From contig JAPPOV010000003.1 in the NCBI GenBank assembly GCA_028873595.1, positions 44,868-108,867 of the forward strand: DNA of 64,000 nucleotides, read 5' to 3'. The translations under genes were made by a program, and so were the position numbers. This document shows, piece after piece, positions 24,567 through 32,682 of the stretch (position 1 is its first letter; each line of letters starts with the position of its first letter). The notes beneath the pieces are model-generated. The model did no database searches. It was not told the origin of the DNA and saw only the letters and a program-made list of their open reading frames with translations. The stretch is from Gemmatimonadota bacterium (lineage in GTDB: Bacteria > Gemmatimonadota > Gemmatimonadetes > Longimicrobiales > Gaopeijiaceae).

Positions 24567-25580
24567 TCAACCTCCGGTCTGCGAAAGCGCAACGAGACCG
24601 CCCGAACCCGCATCACTCCCCTGGATCAGGTAGTGCCGCTCGGGCTTGATTTGGAGGGTCTCTACGATGTGCGGGATCAGGTCTTCACCCGCGCGCAGTG
24701 GGTCGCGCAGATTCGTCTGAATCGAACCGAAGAGGCACGGACGGAGCTGTCCATCGGCCGTGAGCCGCATTCGGTTGCAGCGGTCACAGTAGTTGTGGCT
24801 CATCGGAGTGATCACCCCGATGGTGCCTGGCGCGCCCCGGAACTGGTGATACAGTGCCGGACCGTTCCCGAACGGTCCCTGAACAGGCTCGAGGGCGTCG
24901 ATGCGCTCGATCCGCCGAAGGGCCTCCGTACACGAAATGAACTGGTTCGCACTGAGGTCCAGGTTGGCACCGGTCGGCATCATCTCGATGAAGCGGACGT
25001 GCCAGGGGCGCTCCCGCGTGATCTCCGCGAAATCCTCGATCTCGTCGTCATTTTGACCGCGAATCAGGACGACGTTGATCTTGATCGGAGCAAACCCGGC
25101 TTCCTCAGCGGCCTGCAACCCCTCCATGATCTTCGGGAAGGAGCCCGGACGCCTCGCGATCGCGTCGACCCGATCCGGCCTGAGCGAGTCGAGCGAGACG
25201 TTGAGTCGCTGTATGCCAGCTTCACGAAGCTCGCTTGCGTGCTCGGCAAGCAGAACCGCGTTTGTCGAGAGGGAAAGGTCCTCGATCTCCGGCACAGCGG
25301 AGATCATGCGCACGAGATCAGGGAGGTCCCGACGAACGAGGGGCTCCCCTCCGGTGATACGCACCCGACGCAGACCCATGCTCGCCATGGTGCGAACGAT
25401 CTGCTCGATCTCCTCGTAGCTCAGAAGCTCATCCCGCTTGAGCCACGGCAGGCCCTCCATGGGCATGCAGTACACGCACCGGAGATTGCATTTGTCCGTA
25501 ACCGAGATTCGGAGATACTCCACGCGGCGCCCGAACTGATCGATCATCCCACCTGACGTGGTCTCGGTCGCTTCCGTCAT
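24567..25580 (-). CDS. moaA: GTP 3',8-cyclase MoaA
   Basis: A 337-residue radical SAM enzyme that starts molybdenum cofactor synthesis by cyclising GTP. The N-terminal cluster motif is CNLRCVYCMP, followed by the SAM-binding RITGGEPLVRRDL. The C-terminal second cluster is in NYCDRCNRMRLTADG, with the third Cys in LRPCLFG. The protein ends in Gly-Gly (SQTGG), the conserved tail of MoaA. Its start overlaps the moaE stop as ATGA. With moaE and moaD it forms a cofactor operon; moaC, moeA and mogA are not in this window. Confidence 0.97.
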   Translation of the reverse strand: MTEATETTSGGMIDQFGRRVEYLRISVTDKCNLRCVYCMPMEGLPWLKRDELLSYEEIEQIVRTMASMGLRRVRITGGEPLVRRDLPDLVRMISAVPEIEDLSLSTNAVLLAEHASELREAGIQRLNVSLDSLRPDRVDAIARRPGSFPKIMEGLQAAEEAGFAPIKINVVLIRGQNDDEIEDFAEITRERPWHVRFIEMMPTGANLDLSANQFISCTEALRRIERIDALEPVQGPFGNGPALYHQFRGAPGTIGVITPMSHNYCDRCNRMRLTADGQLRPCLFGSIQTNLRDPLRAGEDLIPHIVETLQIKPERHYLIQGSDAGSGGLVALSQTGG

Positions 25581-26065
25581 CCCTCGACCTTCAGCTCAGG
25601 GACTGTGATGGACGACGTACCCGTCCCCGGAGGTACGGTCCCTTCCACCCATCCTTCGCTTCCGTCCTGATAGTGTTCCTTCTTCCACACCGGCAAGCGC
25701 TTCTTGATCTCTTCGATCACATACCGCGCGGCGTCGAAGGACTCTGCACGGTGCGGGCTCGAGACAGCGATCGCGACCGACACCTCGCCGATGGCCAACT
25801 CACCCGTTCGGTGCTCTACGGCGACCCGATCCGAACCAAGTCGACCAGCCGCTTCTTCCGCGATCGACTGCAACTCCCTTCTGGCCATGTCCACGTACGC
25901 GTCGTAGCGCATGCCAGAAACCGGGCGCCCGTCCGCATGGTTCCTCACGACCCCGACGAAGAGGAGCGCCGCTCCGTCTTCGTCCGACCCTACCCGCGAA
26001 AGCACTTCGGTCGGGTTGATGACATCGGCTCCAACCCGACAGTGGCAGACGCACGATTCGGTCAC
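25577..26065 (-). CDS. moaE: Molybdopterin synthase large subunit MoaE
   Basis: A 162-residue catalytic subunit that, with thiocarboxylated MoaD, inserts sulfur into precursor Z to give molybdopterin. Family segments are ALLFVGVVRNHADGR, GMRYDAYVDMARREL, HRTGELAIGEVSVAIAVSSPHR and the catalytic-site region KKRLPVWKKEHYQDG. The start is taken as GTG at 26065, because GGAGG lies eight bases upstream across the moaD stop; the longer frame to 26128 reads into moaD. It is coupled to moaA by an ATGA overlap. Confidence 0.92.
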   Translation of the reverse strand: MTESCVCHCRVGADVINPTEVLSRVGSDEDGAALLFVGVVRNHADGRPVSGMRYDAYVDMARRELQSIAEEAAGRLGSDRVAVEHRTGELAIGEVSVAIAVSSPHRAESFDAARYVIEEIKKRLPVWKKEHYQDGSEGWVEGTVPPGTGTSSITVPELKVEG

Positions 26066-26069
26066 GACG

Positions 26070-26321
26070 TCAGCCTCCTGCGACGGGCGGGATGAAGGCG
26101 ACCTCGTCGCCTTCGCGCAAAGGTTCATCGAGCATCGCGTACGACTGGTTCACGGCAACCGCCGGCTCTTCCGGGAGCGCGTCGAACGGCTCTCCTCTCC
26201 CCCGCAACTCGTGCACGAGATCCGCCACGGTGGCTCCATCATGGAGTTCGACGGCAAGCGCAGATGCCCCGACCAGTTCGCGGTACGAGGCGAAGAAGAG
26301 CGTGTTGACGGAAACGGACAC
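26070..26321 (-). CDS. moaD: Molybdopterin synthase sulfur carrier subunit MoaD
   Basis: A ubiquitin-like protein of about 83 residues, ending in the required Gly-Gly (FIPPVAGG) that becomes a thiocarboxylate. The pattern VNTLFFASYRELVGA, LVHELRG and the C-terminal LREGDEVAFIPPV are typical. The open frame extends to 26405, but the first 28 residues are Pro/Arg/Cys-rich and not part of the fold, so I choose GTG at 26321. It is the first gene of moaD-moaE-moaA. Confidence 0.8.
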   Translation of the reverse strand: MSVSVNTLFFASYRELVGASALAVELHDGATVADLVHELRGRGEPFDALPEEPAVAVNQSYAMLDEPLREGDEVAFIPPVAGG

Positions 26322-26446
26322 GGAGCGCCTGGGGAGATCGTTGGGCGAAAGGAACCCTGAACCCTGAAAGGGTCGTGGGCACATACACATAGGCCGACCC
26401 CTCAAGGGCCGTCAACGTTCCCGCCAAGAGCCTGATGCGCTCTTCG

Positions 26447-27031
26447 TCAGCCTGTGAAGAAGAAGTCCGGCATCGCGTCCGCATCATGGTGATCCGGCCC
26501 GGCCCGCCCGGAAACGCCAACCCCTCCGCGCCGGCGGGCGGCAGGACCCTCTCGACCCCTCAACGCCCGAATCCTGCGGCCCATCTCCTCTCGCAGGGCC
26601 TGAAGCTCCAGCACCTGGACAGGTGTCAGCACCTCCAGCAGCGCCGCCTGCTCTTCTGCGAAGAGCCGGGCCTCCTCCACACGCAGCTCGGTCATTCTCG
26701 TCAGGAGCTGCTGCGCCTCTGCTTCGTCCACGCCACCCTCGAGCATGAGAGCCTCGACGCGTCGGCGTACAGCCATCTCCGCCCTCCCCAGTTCACGACG
26801 CTGACCTTCGAAGCTCAAGATCACCGCAGAAAGCTCTTGGGACTGAACCATGTCCAGCCCAAGGCGCTCTTGCATCGTCCGCGCCATCTGACGGCGAATA
26901 CGCCGCTCCATTTCCTCCCGGTTCGGACGCCGATCGCCTCGGTCCTGGGCCTGCACGCTCATCGGAACAACAACCAGAGCGGCCATCAGCGCGAGTACCA
27001 GCCTGAAATCCCTGCGTCGCATGTTCATCAT
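26447..27031 (-). CDS. Periplasmic Spy/CpxP-like helical protein
   Basis: A 194-residue exported protein: signal peptide to about residue 29, then long, highly charged helices of the Spy/CpxP/ZraP type with the family-style LTPVQ motif (near residue 136). Such proteins bind unfolded proteins or metals in the periplasm and often adjust the stress system that controls them. The last 35 residues are Gly/Arg/His/Asp-rich, including HHDADAMPD, which might bind metal. It is third in a sigma/anti-sigma cassette with ATGA overlaps at both junctions, so it is probably the effector or sensor of that ECF system. Its exact ligand is unknown. Confidence 0.65.
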   Translation of the reverse strand: MMNMRRRDFRLVLALMAALVVVPMSVQAQDRGDRRPNREEMERRIRRQMARTMQERLGLDMVQSQELSAVILSFEGQRRELGRAEMAVRRRVEALMLEGGVDEAEAQQLLTRMTELRVEEARLFAEEQAALLEVLTPVQVLELQALREEMGRRIRALRGREGPAARRRGGVGVSGRAGPDHHDADAMPDFFFTG

Positions 27032-27495
27032 GCCGCTCCCTCAGCTTCAAGTTCCTCGAGGAGTTCCATAAGAGCTTCGTCCGACAGCCCTTCGAGTGAT
27101 GGCTCTCCGGCAAGAAGCCCATCGTCACTGAGCCAGAGTTCGCCTTCCGCGGTCTCGGACACGAAGCCCGGAATCGCTGCGTCGATCTGCTCCCGTGGCT
27201 CGGTCGATACGTTGATCCCAAGCGCCAACGCGGCCACCGCAGCAGCAGAGATGCCCCACCACGGCCTGCGGGCAGGCCGACGAGACGTCCTCACGGCCGT
27301 CGCCACGTGATCGGCGAGCTCGGTCGGCACAGCCGGAGGCGCAGCACGCAGCATCTGGATCAATTCCAGCTCCGCCGCGCAGTCCTCGCACGACAGCAGG
27401 TGCCCCTGCACAGCGTCCAGCTCACCACTACTCAGCCGATCCGTGGCAGCGCCCGGAAGGTACTCCCGAATCATCCCGCAATCTGTGTGGCTCAT
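27028..27495 (-). CDS. Zinc-finger anti-sigma factor
   Basis: A 155-residue single-pass membrane protein. The N-terminal cytoplasmic part has the anti-sigma zinc-binding pattern His-x3-Cys-x2-Cys (GHLLSCEDC, residues 32-40), then a membrane segment near residues 79-95 and an acidic periplasmic tail full of Glu and Leu. It should bind and hold the ECF sigma factor encoded just upstream, to which it is coupled by ATGA. The tail may receive the signal, possibly from the CpxP-like protein downstream. This follows the usual sigma/anti-sigma gene pairing; direct binding is inferred. Confidence 0.85.
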   Translation of the reverse strand: MSHTDCGMIREYLPGAATDRLSSGELDAVQGHLLSCEDCAAELELIQMLRAAPPAVPTELADHVATAVRTSRRPARRPWWGISAAAVAALALGINVSTEPREQIDAAIPGFVSETAEGELWLSDDGLLAGEPSLEGLSDEALMELLEELEAEGAA

Positions 27496-28049
27496 TGCAT
27501 CAACTCCCTCAACCGGCGGATGCCGTGAAAGTAGTTCACCCTCGCCGCACCCTCACTCGACCCGATCATCTCCCCGATTTCCCGAAAACTCAGCCCTTCG
27601 TCGACTCGGAGCGAGACGGATAATCGCTGCTTTTCCGGAAGAGTCTCGAGCATGGCTCGAGCCCTCTCCGATTCCCGCCTGGCCACCGCCTGCTCCGCGG
27701 GGTCCGGATCGTCGACGGCCATGGGGGCTACATCGTCGATCGCGGATTCCCTCCAACGGCCGTGTTTTCGCAGCGTCGCGCGAGCCTCGTTTGCCGTGAT
27801 CGTCATCATCCACGTCCGGAAGGCAGCATCTCCTCGAAAGCCGTTCAGGGCGCGAAACGCCTTGATGAAGGCATCCTGCACCACGTCCTGAGCGACATCG
27901 TCTCGTCTCGTGATGGACAGAGCCACCCGGTAGGCGGAAGCGTGATGTCGTCGCACGAGTGCGTCTAGTGCGGCCTCGTCTCCCGAGCGGCAGCGTTCGA
28001 CCAGCTCGACGTCGGAAGCGCCCCCGTCCCTGCGTGAATCGTCCGTCAC
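27492..28049 (-). CDS. ECF-family RNA polymerase sigma factor (envelope type)
   Basis: A 185-residue ECF sigma factor. Region 2 (about residues 25-90) includes DVAQDVVQDAFIKAFRALNGFRG and FRTWMMTITANEA. Region 4 (about 125-180) has LPEKQRLSVSLRVDEGLSFREIGEMIGSSEGAARVNYFHGIRRL. It should direct transcription of an envelope or metal stress regulon in response to release by the zinc-finger anti-sigma factor next to it. It leads a three-gene cassette with two ATGA overlaps. No autoregulatory promoter was identified in the 78 bases before the HU gene. Confidence 0.93.
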   Translation of the reverse strand: MTDDSRRDGGASDVELVERCRSGDEAALDALVRRHHASAYRVALSITRRDDVAQDVVQDAFIKAFRALNGFRGDAAFRTWMMTITANEARATLRKHGRWRESAIDDVAPMAVDDPDPAEQAVARRESERARAMLETLPEKQRLSVSLRVDEGLSFREIGEMIGSSEGAARVNYFHGIRRLRELMQ

Positions 28050-28127
28050 TGATGATTGGACGCGTGCCAGCTCAAAGTGTTAAACGGGTTTGCGCTCGGT
28101 GCTGAAAACCGGGTCCGAGCGAAGCGC

Positions 28128-28427
28128 TCAGAAACCGACTTCGTCGAGCTTCTCAACCCGGGCGCGAAGGTGCTTCGACGGTTTGAACACTGGGACGGAC
28201 CTCGAAGGCACTTCGACCGCCTCGCCAGTCCGAGGGTTGCGCGCCATCCGAGTCTTCCGCTTGCGCACCTTGAACGTCCCGAACCCGCGGATCTCGATAT
28301 TCTCACCGTTGGCGAGCGCCAGCTTGACTGCGTTCAGGAACCCATCCACGACGAGTGCGCAGTCCTTCTTGGTGATCCCTGGACCGATGGCCTCTGCCAC
28401 CTGTTCCACCAGGTCTGCCTTCGTCAT
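28128..28427 (-). CDS. HU/IHF-family DNA-binding protein
   Basis: A 99-residue nucleoid protein. The helical N-terminus MTKADLVEQVAEAIG, the family signature region IEIRGFGTFKVRKRKTRMARNPRTGE and the following arm are clear. It bends DNA and helps compact the chromosome. The ATG at 28427 has GGAGGT upstream and gives the standard HU N-terminus; the frame's extension to 28493 is not protein-like. Slightly long for HU (90), with a basic C-terminal tail. HU cannot be separated from IHF here. Confidence 0.93.
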   Translation of the reverse strand: MTKADLVEQVAEAIGPGITKKDCALVVDGFLNAVKLALANGENIEIRGFGTFKVRKRKTRMARNPRTGEAVEVPSRSVPVFKPSKHLRARVEKLDEVGF

Positions 28428-28571
28428 TTCACCTCCAGGAGAGCCTTCAACGGGGTCCGTGCGGCAACCGGATGGAGACGGTAGCAAGCACACACTGCGA
28501 CCGCAAGGTAGGTCGGAGTCGTTGCAGCATAGTGACTTGCGGCACTGCTGCGAAGTACCGCAGTGCTCGGG

Positions 28572-29684
28572 TCATCCGCCGGCTCGCTCCTCCATGAGCG
28601 CAATGAACTCGTCGAAGAGATACCTGCTGTCGTGCGGGCCCGGCGCCGCTTCGGGGTGGTACTGCACCGAGATCACAGGAAGGTCGCGGTGTCGAACGCC
28701 TTCGGCAGTACCATCATACAAGTTCACGTGCGTCAGCCTCAGGCCCGGTGCGCCAGGAATATCATTCCCGTCGCCGGACTCCACAGCGAACCCGTGGTTC
28801 TGCGAGGTAATCTCGACCGTTTCGCGGTCGAGGTTTCGTACAGGGTGATTTCCACCGTGATGCCCGAACGGAAGCTTGAACGTGCGCGCTCCGAAGGCGC
28901 GGCAGATCAATTGATGTCCGAGACAGATCCCGAAGATCGGGACATCGGCGTCCGCCAGAGCCAGAATGGCCTCCTCGGCAGCCTCGACGGCCGCCGGGTC
29001 GCCCGGACCGTTCGACACGAACAGGCCGTCGGGTTTGGCTGCGAGAATCTCCTCGACCGTGGTTTCGGCCGGGAGGACTGTCACTCGGCACCCTCTCTCG
29101 GCCAGCAACTTGGGCGAATGGGCCTTCACGCCGAAGTCGTACGCCAGCACGTGGAACCGCTCTTCTCCCACGGCTGGAACCTCGTAGGGTGTGCCGGTCG
29201 ATACACCGCACGCCAGATCGAGGCCCTCCATCTTGGGCTGATCGAGAATTTGGGACAGGAGCCGATCCGAATCGGTGTCCGCCGGTGCGATCGCACCCCG
29301 CATCGCACCTTCGGATCGGATATGTCGGGTCAGCGCCCGGGTATCAATCTCGGAGATCCCCGTAATGCCATGCTCTCTGAGGTAGTCGTCCAATCCGCCT
29401 TCCGAACGCCAATTCGACTGCACCCGACTGGCTTCGCGAACGACGAACCCCGACACCTGCGGTACCGGAGATTCACAATCCTCAGCGTTCACCCCGTAGT
29501 TACCGATCAGAGGATAGGTCATGGTCACCAACTGACCCGTGTACGAGGGATCCGTGAGAACCTCCTGATACCCGGTCATCGACGTGTTGAAGACGACCTC
29601 ACCGAAGGTGACGGCATCCGCACCGAGCAGAGTTCCGTCGAATCGACGTCCGTCCTCGAGCAGGAGGTAGGCTGTGTGGTTCAG
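28572..29684 (-). CDS. carA: Carbamoyl-phosphate synthase small (glutaminase) subunit, probable CTG start
   Basis: The glutaminase subunit that feeds ammonia to CarB for carbamoyl phosphate, shared by arginine and pyrimidine synthesis. The class I glutaminase triad is present: Cys in FGICLGHQLI, and His/Glu in QYHPEAAPG. The longest ATG frame begins at 29579 (MTGYQEVLTDPSY), which removes the conserved first strands. Reading upstream in frame, TAYLLLEDGRRFDGTLLGA and VTFGEVVFNTS continue the CarA fold without a stop. The only fitting start is CTG at 29684, with AGGAG six bases before it, giving 370 residues, the usual CarA length. I therefore call a rare CTG start. carB is not in the window. 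Confidence 0.9.
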   Translation of the reverse strand: MNHTAYLLLEDGRRFDGTLLGADAVTFGEVVFNTSMTGYQEVLTDPSYTGQLVTMTYPLIGNYGVNAEDCESPVPQVSGFVVREASRVQSNWRSEGGLDDYLREHGITGISEIDTRALTRHIRSEGAMRGAIAPADTDSDRLLSQILDQPKMEGLDLACGVSTGTPYEVPAVGEERFHVLAYDFGVKAHSPKLLAERGCRVTVLPAETTVEEILAAKPDGLFVSNGPGDPAAVEAAEEAILALADADVPIFGICLGHQLICRAFGARTFKLPFGHHGGNHPVRNLDRETVEITSQNHGFAVESGDGNDIPGAPGLRLTHVNLYDGTAEGVRHRDLPVISVQYHPEAAPGPHDSRYLFDEFIALMEERAGG

Positions 29685-29808
29685 GGAGGTCTCCTGCTGG
29701 GTTCAGGGGGCAAGTTGAGGCGTCCAGAAAACGCCACGTCTGGCCGTAAGCTACCCCGGGTGGAAAGGGGGTCAACCGAAGCTCACGACCGAGGTTACTT
29801 TGGAGCAT

Positions 29809-30381
29809 ATGAACACGGTCTACATTCACGCCGACGAGTCCTGCCTGGGCAACCAGAACCAGAAAGCATCCAGTCCCGGCGGGGCTGGAGGGCTGGTCGA
29901 GGTGTGGAAGAACGGCGCCTGGGAGCGCCGTGACTACTGGCTTTCCGAGCCCGACACGACAAACAACCGAATGGCTCTGCGCAGCGTGATCGAGCCGCTG
30001 TCTGCCCTGACGCGGACATGCCGGATCATCTTCACATCAGACAGTCAGTACCTCGTGAAGGGGATCAACGAGTGGCGGCACGGATGGAAGCGAGCCGGAT
30101 GGAAGCGCAAGGGCGGGCCGATCCTCAACCTCGAGCTCTGGAAGCAGGTGGACCGTCTCGTCGAGCATCACGACTTCTCAGCCCGCTGGGTGCGTGGACA
30201 CGACGGTCATCCGGAAAACGAGTACGTCGACTTCCTCGCGACCCGAGCCGCCGCAGAGCAGTCGCACTCACGGGGGCTCACAGCGTCCGGATTCACGGAG
30301 TGGCTCGACGAGCAGCGCGAGAAAGGAGCCTTCCTCGAGTACATGGAGTTTCAGGCTCCCGCGGACCGGTACGGGCCCTGA
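29809..30381 (+). CDS. rnhA: Ribonuclease HI-like protein with catalytic Glu replaced
   Basis: A 190-residue RNase H-fold protein close to bacterial RNase HI: HADESCLGN at the start, TNNRMALRS, FTSDSQYLVKGINEWRHGWK, ARWVRGHDGHPENEYVDFLA. Asp9, Asp78 and Asp141 match three of the four DEDD metal residues, and His131 matches the general-base His. The fourth, the Glu of TNNRMEL, is Ala56 here (codon GCT). In E. coli RNase HI that Glu is needed for activity. A nearby Glu62 might substitute. The C-terminus is about 35 residues longer than usual. ATG 29809 has TGGAG just upstream. It may be a variant RNase HI or an inactive RNA:DNA-binding protein. Confidence 0.8.
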   Translation: MNTVYIHADESCLGNQNQKASSPGGAGGLVEVWKNGAWERRDYWLSEPDTTNNRMALRSVIEPLSALTRTCRIIFTSDSQYLVKGINEWRHGWKRAGWKRKGGPILNLELWKQVDRLVEHHDFSARWVRGHDGHPENEYVDFLATRAAAEQSHSRGLTASGFTEWLDEQREKGAFLEYMEFQAPADRYGP

Positions 30382-30555
30382 TCCCAGTGTAATCACTGCT
30401 TCGCCGACGGAACTGACGGCTGCTGCCGCGGCCAACGACCCGTCGCTCCCACAACAGCGAAGGGCCCCAGCCTGCAGCAGGCTGTGACCCAGGCCGTCTC
30501 TGTCTGATGGGCCCTCGGTGTCATGAGCCCGTGACGTGTGGACCAATCTTGCTGG

Positions 30556-31218
30556 TTACACTACATGGATCTGGCGTTCGAACACGTCACAGAAGTGACG
30601 CACGAAGGTTTCACCTGCCTCGGCGAGGGTCGGCGGGTGTTCCAACTCTCGCTCCAGAGACGTCACATCCCTGTCTGATATGCCACACGGGACAATCGTT
30701 TCGAAGTAGCTGAGGTCCGAGGTCACGTTCAGGGCGATCCCGTGAGACGTGATCCATCCGGACGAGACACGGATCCCAATGGCAGCGAGCTTTCCAGTCG
30801 TCGTCCACACACCGGTTCCGGCATCGTCCCGAACCGCATCGATGCCGTACTCCGCCGCGACACGGATCAAGACGCTCTCCAGGTCCCTCAGGTATCTGTG
30901 CAGGTCCTTGCGATCGGGCTTCAGGTCGAGGATAGGGTACGCCACAAGCTGGCCGGGACCGTGGTATGTGACGTCTCCGCCCCGACCCGCGCTGTGAAGC
31001 TCAATACCTCGGCGGCCCCGCTCCTCTTCATCCACGAGGATGTTCGCGACATCCGTGCTCGAGCCCATCGTGATGACGTGCGGGTGCTCGAGGACGATCA
31101 ACGTGTCATCGGCCTCCCCAGCCCTGCGTCTGCGCACGAGATCCGCCTGTAGCTCCAGCGCCTCCCCGTAGGGAACCTTTCCCAGGCGCAGGACGTCGAG
31201 CGTCCGAACGTCGCTCAC
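30556..31218 (-). CDS. lipB: Octanoyltransferase LipB
   Basis: A 220-residue enzyme that moves octanoyl groups from acyl carrier protein to lipoyl domains, the first step of lipoate attachment. Motifs include VLEHPHVITMGSS, SAGRGGDVTYHGPGQLVAYPI, GKLAAIGIRVSSGWITSHGIALNV with the catalytic Lys, and ETIVPCGISDRDVTSL with the nucleophilic Cys. The frame is open upstream to 31446, overlapping the E2 gene, but that part is an Arg/Ser-rich shadow, so I take GTG at 31218. It directly follows the lipoyl-bearing E2 gene, which is its likely substrate. LipA is not in the window. Confidence 0.9.
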   Translation of the reverse strand: MSDVRTLDVLRLGKVPYGEALELQADLVRRRRAGEADDTLIVLEHPHVITMGSSTDVANILVDEEERGRRGIELHSAGRGGDVTYHGPGQLVAYPILDLKPDRKDLHRYLRDLESVLIRVAAEYGIDAVRDDAGTGVWTTTGKLAAIGIRVSSGWITSHGIALNVTSDLSYFETIVPCGISDRDVTSLERELEHPPTLAEAGETFVRHFCDVFERQIHVV

Positions 31219-31229
31219 GGATACGTCGA

Positions 31230-31260
31230 GGCCCCCGAGAGCCAGAAGGCTCCGGGGGCC
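31230..31260 (-). promoter_or_regulatory. Strong intercistronic hairpin between E2 gene and lipB
   Basis: GGCCCCCG at 31230 pairs with CGGGGGCC ending at 31260, and GAGCC pairs with GGCTC inside, closing an AGAA loop with one bulge. No T-run follows on the minus strand. It ends 12 bases before the lipB start, so it could block or tune ribosome entry, or protect the upstream mRNA. Terminator function is less likely. Confidence 0.45.
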
Positions 31261-31285
31261 AGAACGATGCGAAGCCCGCCTGCAA

Positions 31286-32662
31286 TCACGCGTCGTGCGG
31301 GAAGGTCTCCAGCGTTTCCTTGAGGCGCGACAGGAAACGAGCCGCGTCGGCACCATCGACGATTCTGTGATCGTAGCCGAGCGAGAAGAGCGACTTCTTT
31401 CTGATCGCCATAGAATCGGTACCCGTGTTCGGATCCGTGACCACAACGACCTTCTTCTCGATTGCGCCAGTTCCCAGGATGGCGGCCGTACCCTTCGGAA
31501 TTACGGGGAGACCAACGAGCGTCCCGAGGACACCCGGGTTGGTGATCGTGAAGGTCGCACCCTGGATCTCGTCGGGCATGAGCTTGCGATCCCTGGCTCG
31601 GGTCGCCAGGTCGACGATCTTGTTTCCGATTCCCACGAGTCCGAGGTGGTCCGCGTCTCGCACGACCGGCACAATGAGACCGGGATTGAGGTCCACGGCC
31701 ATCCCCAGGTTCACATTCCCCCGGTAGATGACGTTGTTACCCGAGACCGTAGAATTCACCATCGGGAATTCGCGAAGGACCCGCGAGACCGCCCACGCCA
31801 CGAACGCCGTATAACTGACCCGCGCACCCTGCGCTGCCCAGCGTTCCTTGCTCGCAGCACGGATACCATCGATCGCCGAAAAGTCGATCTCGATGAACGA
31901 ATGCACGTGCGGCGCCACACGCTTCGCGACGACCATGTGCTCTGCCGTGAGCCGGCGGATCTTGTCCATCGGCTCCACCGTATCGGCGGAACGCACCGGG
32001 AACTCAGGGTGCTGAACTTCGCGGTAGAATGTCGTCCACAAGTCGGAAGGAGCTGCGCTCGGGGCAGGTGCCGCGGCAGGAGCAGGCGTCGCGGCAGCAG
32101 GGACGGCCGGTGCAGCCGGTGCCCCACCCTGCTCGATGAAGTCGAGGATGTCCTGCTTCGTCACGCGGCCGGCGTGTCCCGTACCGGGGACCGCCTGGAT
32201 GTCCACCCCGTGCTCCTCGGCGATCTTGCGGACCACTGGCGTAGATCGTGTGCGGAGTCGCTCCTCGGCGCTCTGCGGGCCGTCGCTCGCCGGCGGCGGT
32301 ACCGCCGCCGCGACCGGAGCGACCGGTGCAGCTACAGGAGGAGGCGCAGCCTGCTCCGTGCCCGCTGCGGGCTCGGGAGCGGGAGCGGGAGCGGCTGCTG
32401 GAGCCGTGGTCGTGGCTCCAGCTTCCGTATCGATGAAGGCCACGATGGTGCCAACCTCGACTGTTTCGCCTTCCTGCACCGCGATCTCGACCAGGGTTCC
32501 GTCCGAAGGCGAAGGAATCTCCGCATCGACCTTGTCCGTCGAGATTTCGAGAATAGGCTCATCACGCTCTACTGCATCGCCTACCTGTTTGAGCCACTGT
32601 GAAACGGTCCCCTCTGCGATGGACTCACCCATCTGGGGCATTGGGACTTCAATTCGAGCCAC
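31286..32662 (-). CDS. Dihydrolipoamide acyltransferase (E2) of a 2-oxoacid dehydrogenase complex
   Basis: A 458-residue E2 core protein. Residues 1-78 form the lipoyl domain, with the modified Lys in EISTDKVDAEIPSP. A long Ala/Pro linker follows, then a peripheral subunit-binding domain (about 135-172: RTRSTPVVRKIAEEHGVDIQ). A second Ala/Pro linker leads to the catalytic acyltransferase domain (about 230-458), with the active site DHRIVDGADAARFLSRLKE. It passes acyl groups from E1 to CoA. The adjacent separate E1alpha and E1beta genes mean a pyruvate or branched-chain oxoacid complex, not the single-chain OGDH type. No E3 gene is in the window. lipB downstream can lipoylate it. Confidence 0.9.
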   Translation of the reverse strand: MARIEVPMPQMGESIAEGTVSQWLKQVGDAVERDEPILEISTDKVDAEIPSPSDGTLVEIAVQEGETVEVGTIVAFIDTEAGATTTAPAAAPAPAPEPAAGTEQAAPPPVAAPVAPVAAAVPPPASDGPQSAEERLRTRSTPVVRKIAEEHGVDIQAVPGTGHAGRVTKQDILDFIEQGGAPAAPAVPAAATPAPAAAPAPSAAPSDLWTTFYREVQHPEFPVRSADTVEPMDKIRRLTAEHMVVAKRVAPHVHSFIEIDFSAIDGIRAASKERWAAQGARVSYTAFVAWAVSRVLREFPMVNSTVSGNNVIYRGNVNLGMAVDLNPGLIVPVVRDADHLGLVGIGNKIVDLATRARDRKLMPDEIQGATFTITNPGVLGTLVGLPVIPKGTAAILGTGAIEKKVVVVTDPNTGTDSMAIRKKSLFSLGYDHRIVDGADAARFLSRLKETLETFPHDA

Positions 32663-32682
32663 GCTCGATCACTCCGTGTTGG

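Noticed and set aside
30430-30530. Repeated GGGCCC/GGGCCCTC words and an AGCCTG/CAGGCT palindrome between rnhA and lipB
   Set aside because: The pieces do not form one stable stem next to a T-run, so I could not support a terminator for either convergent gene.
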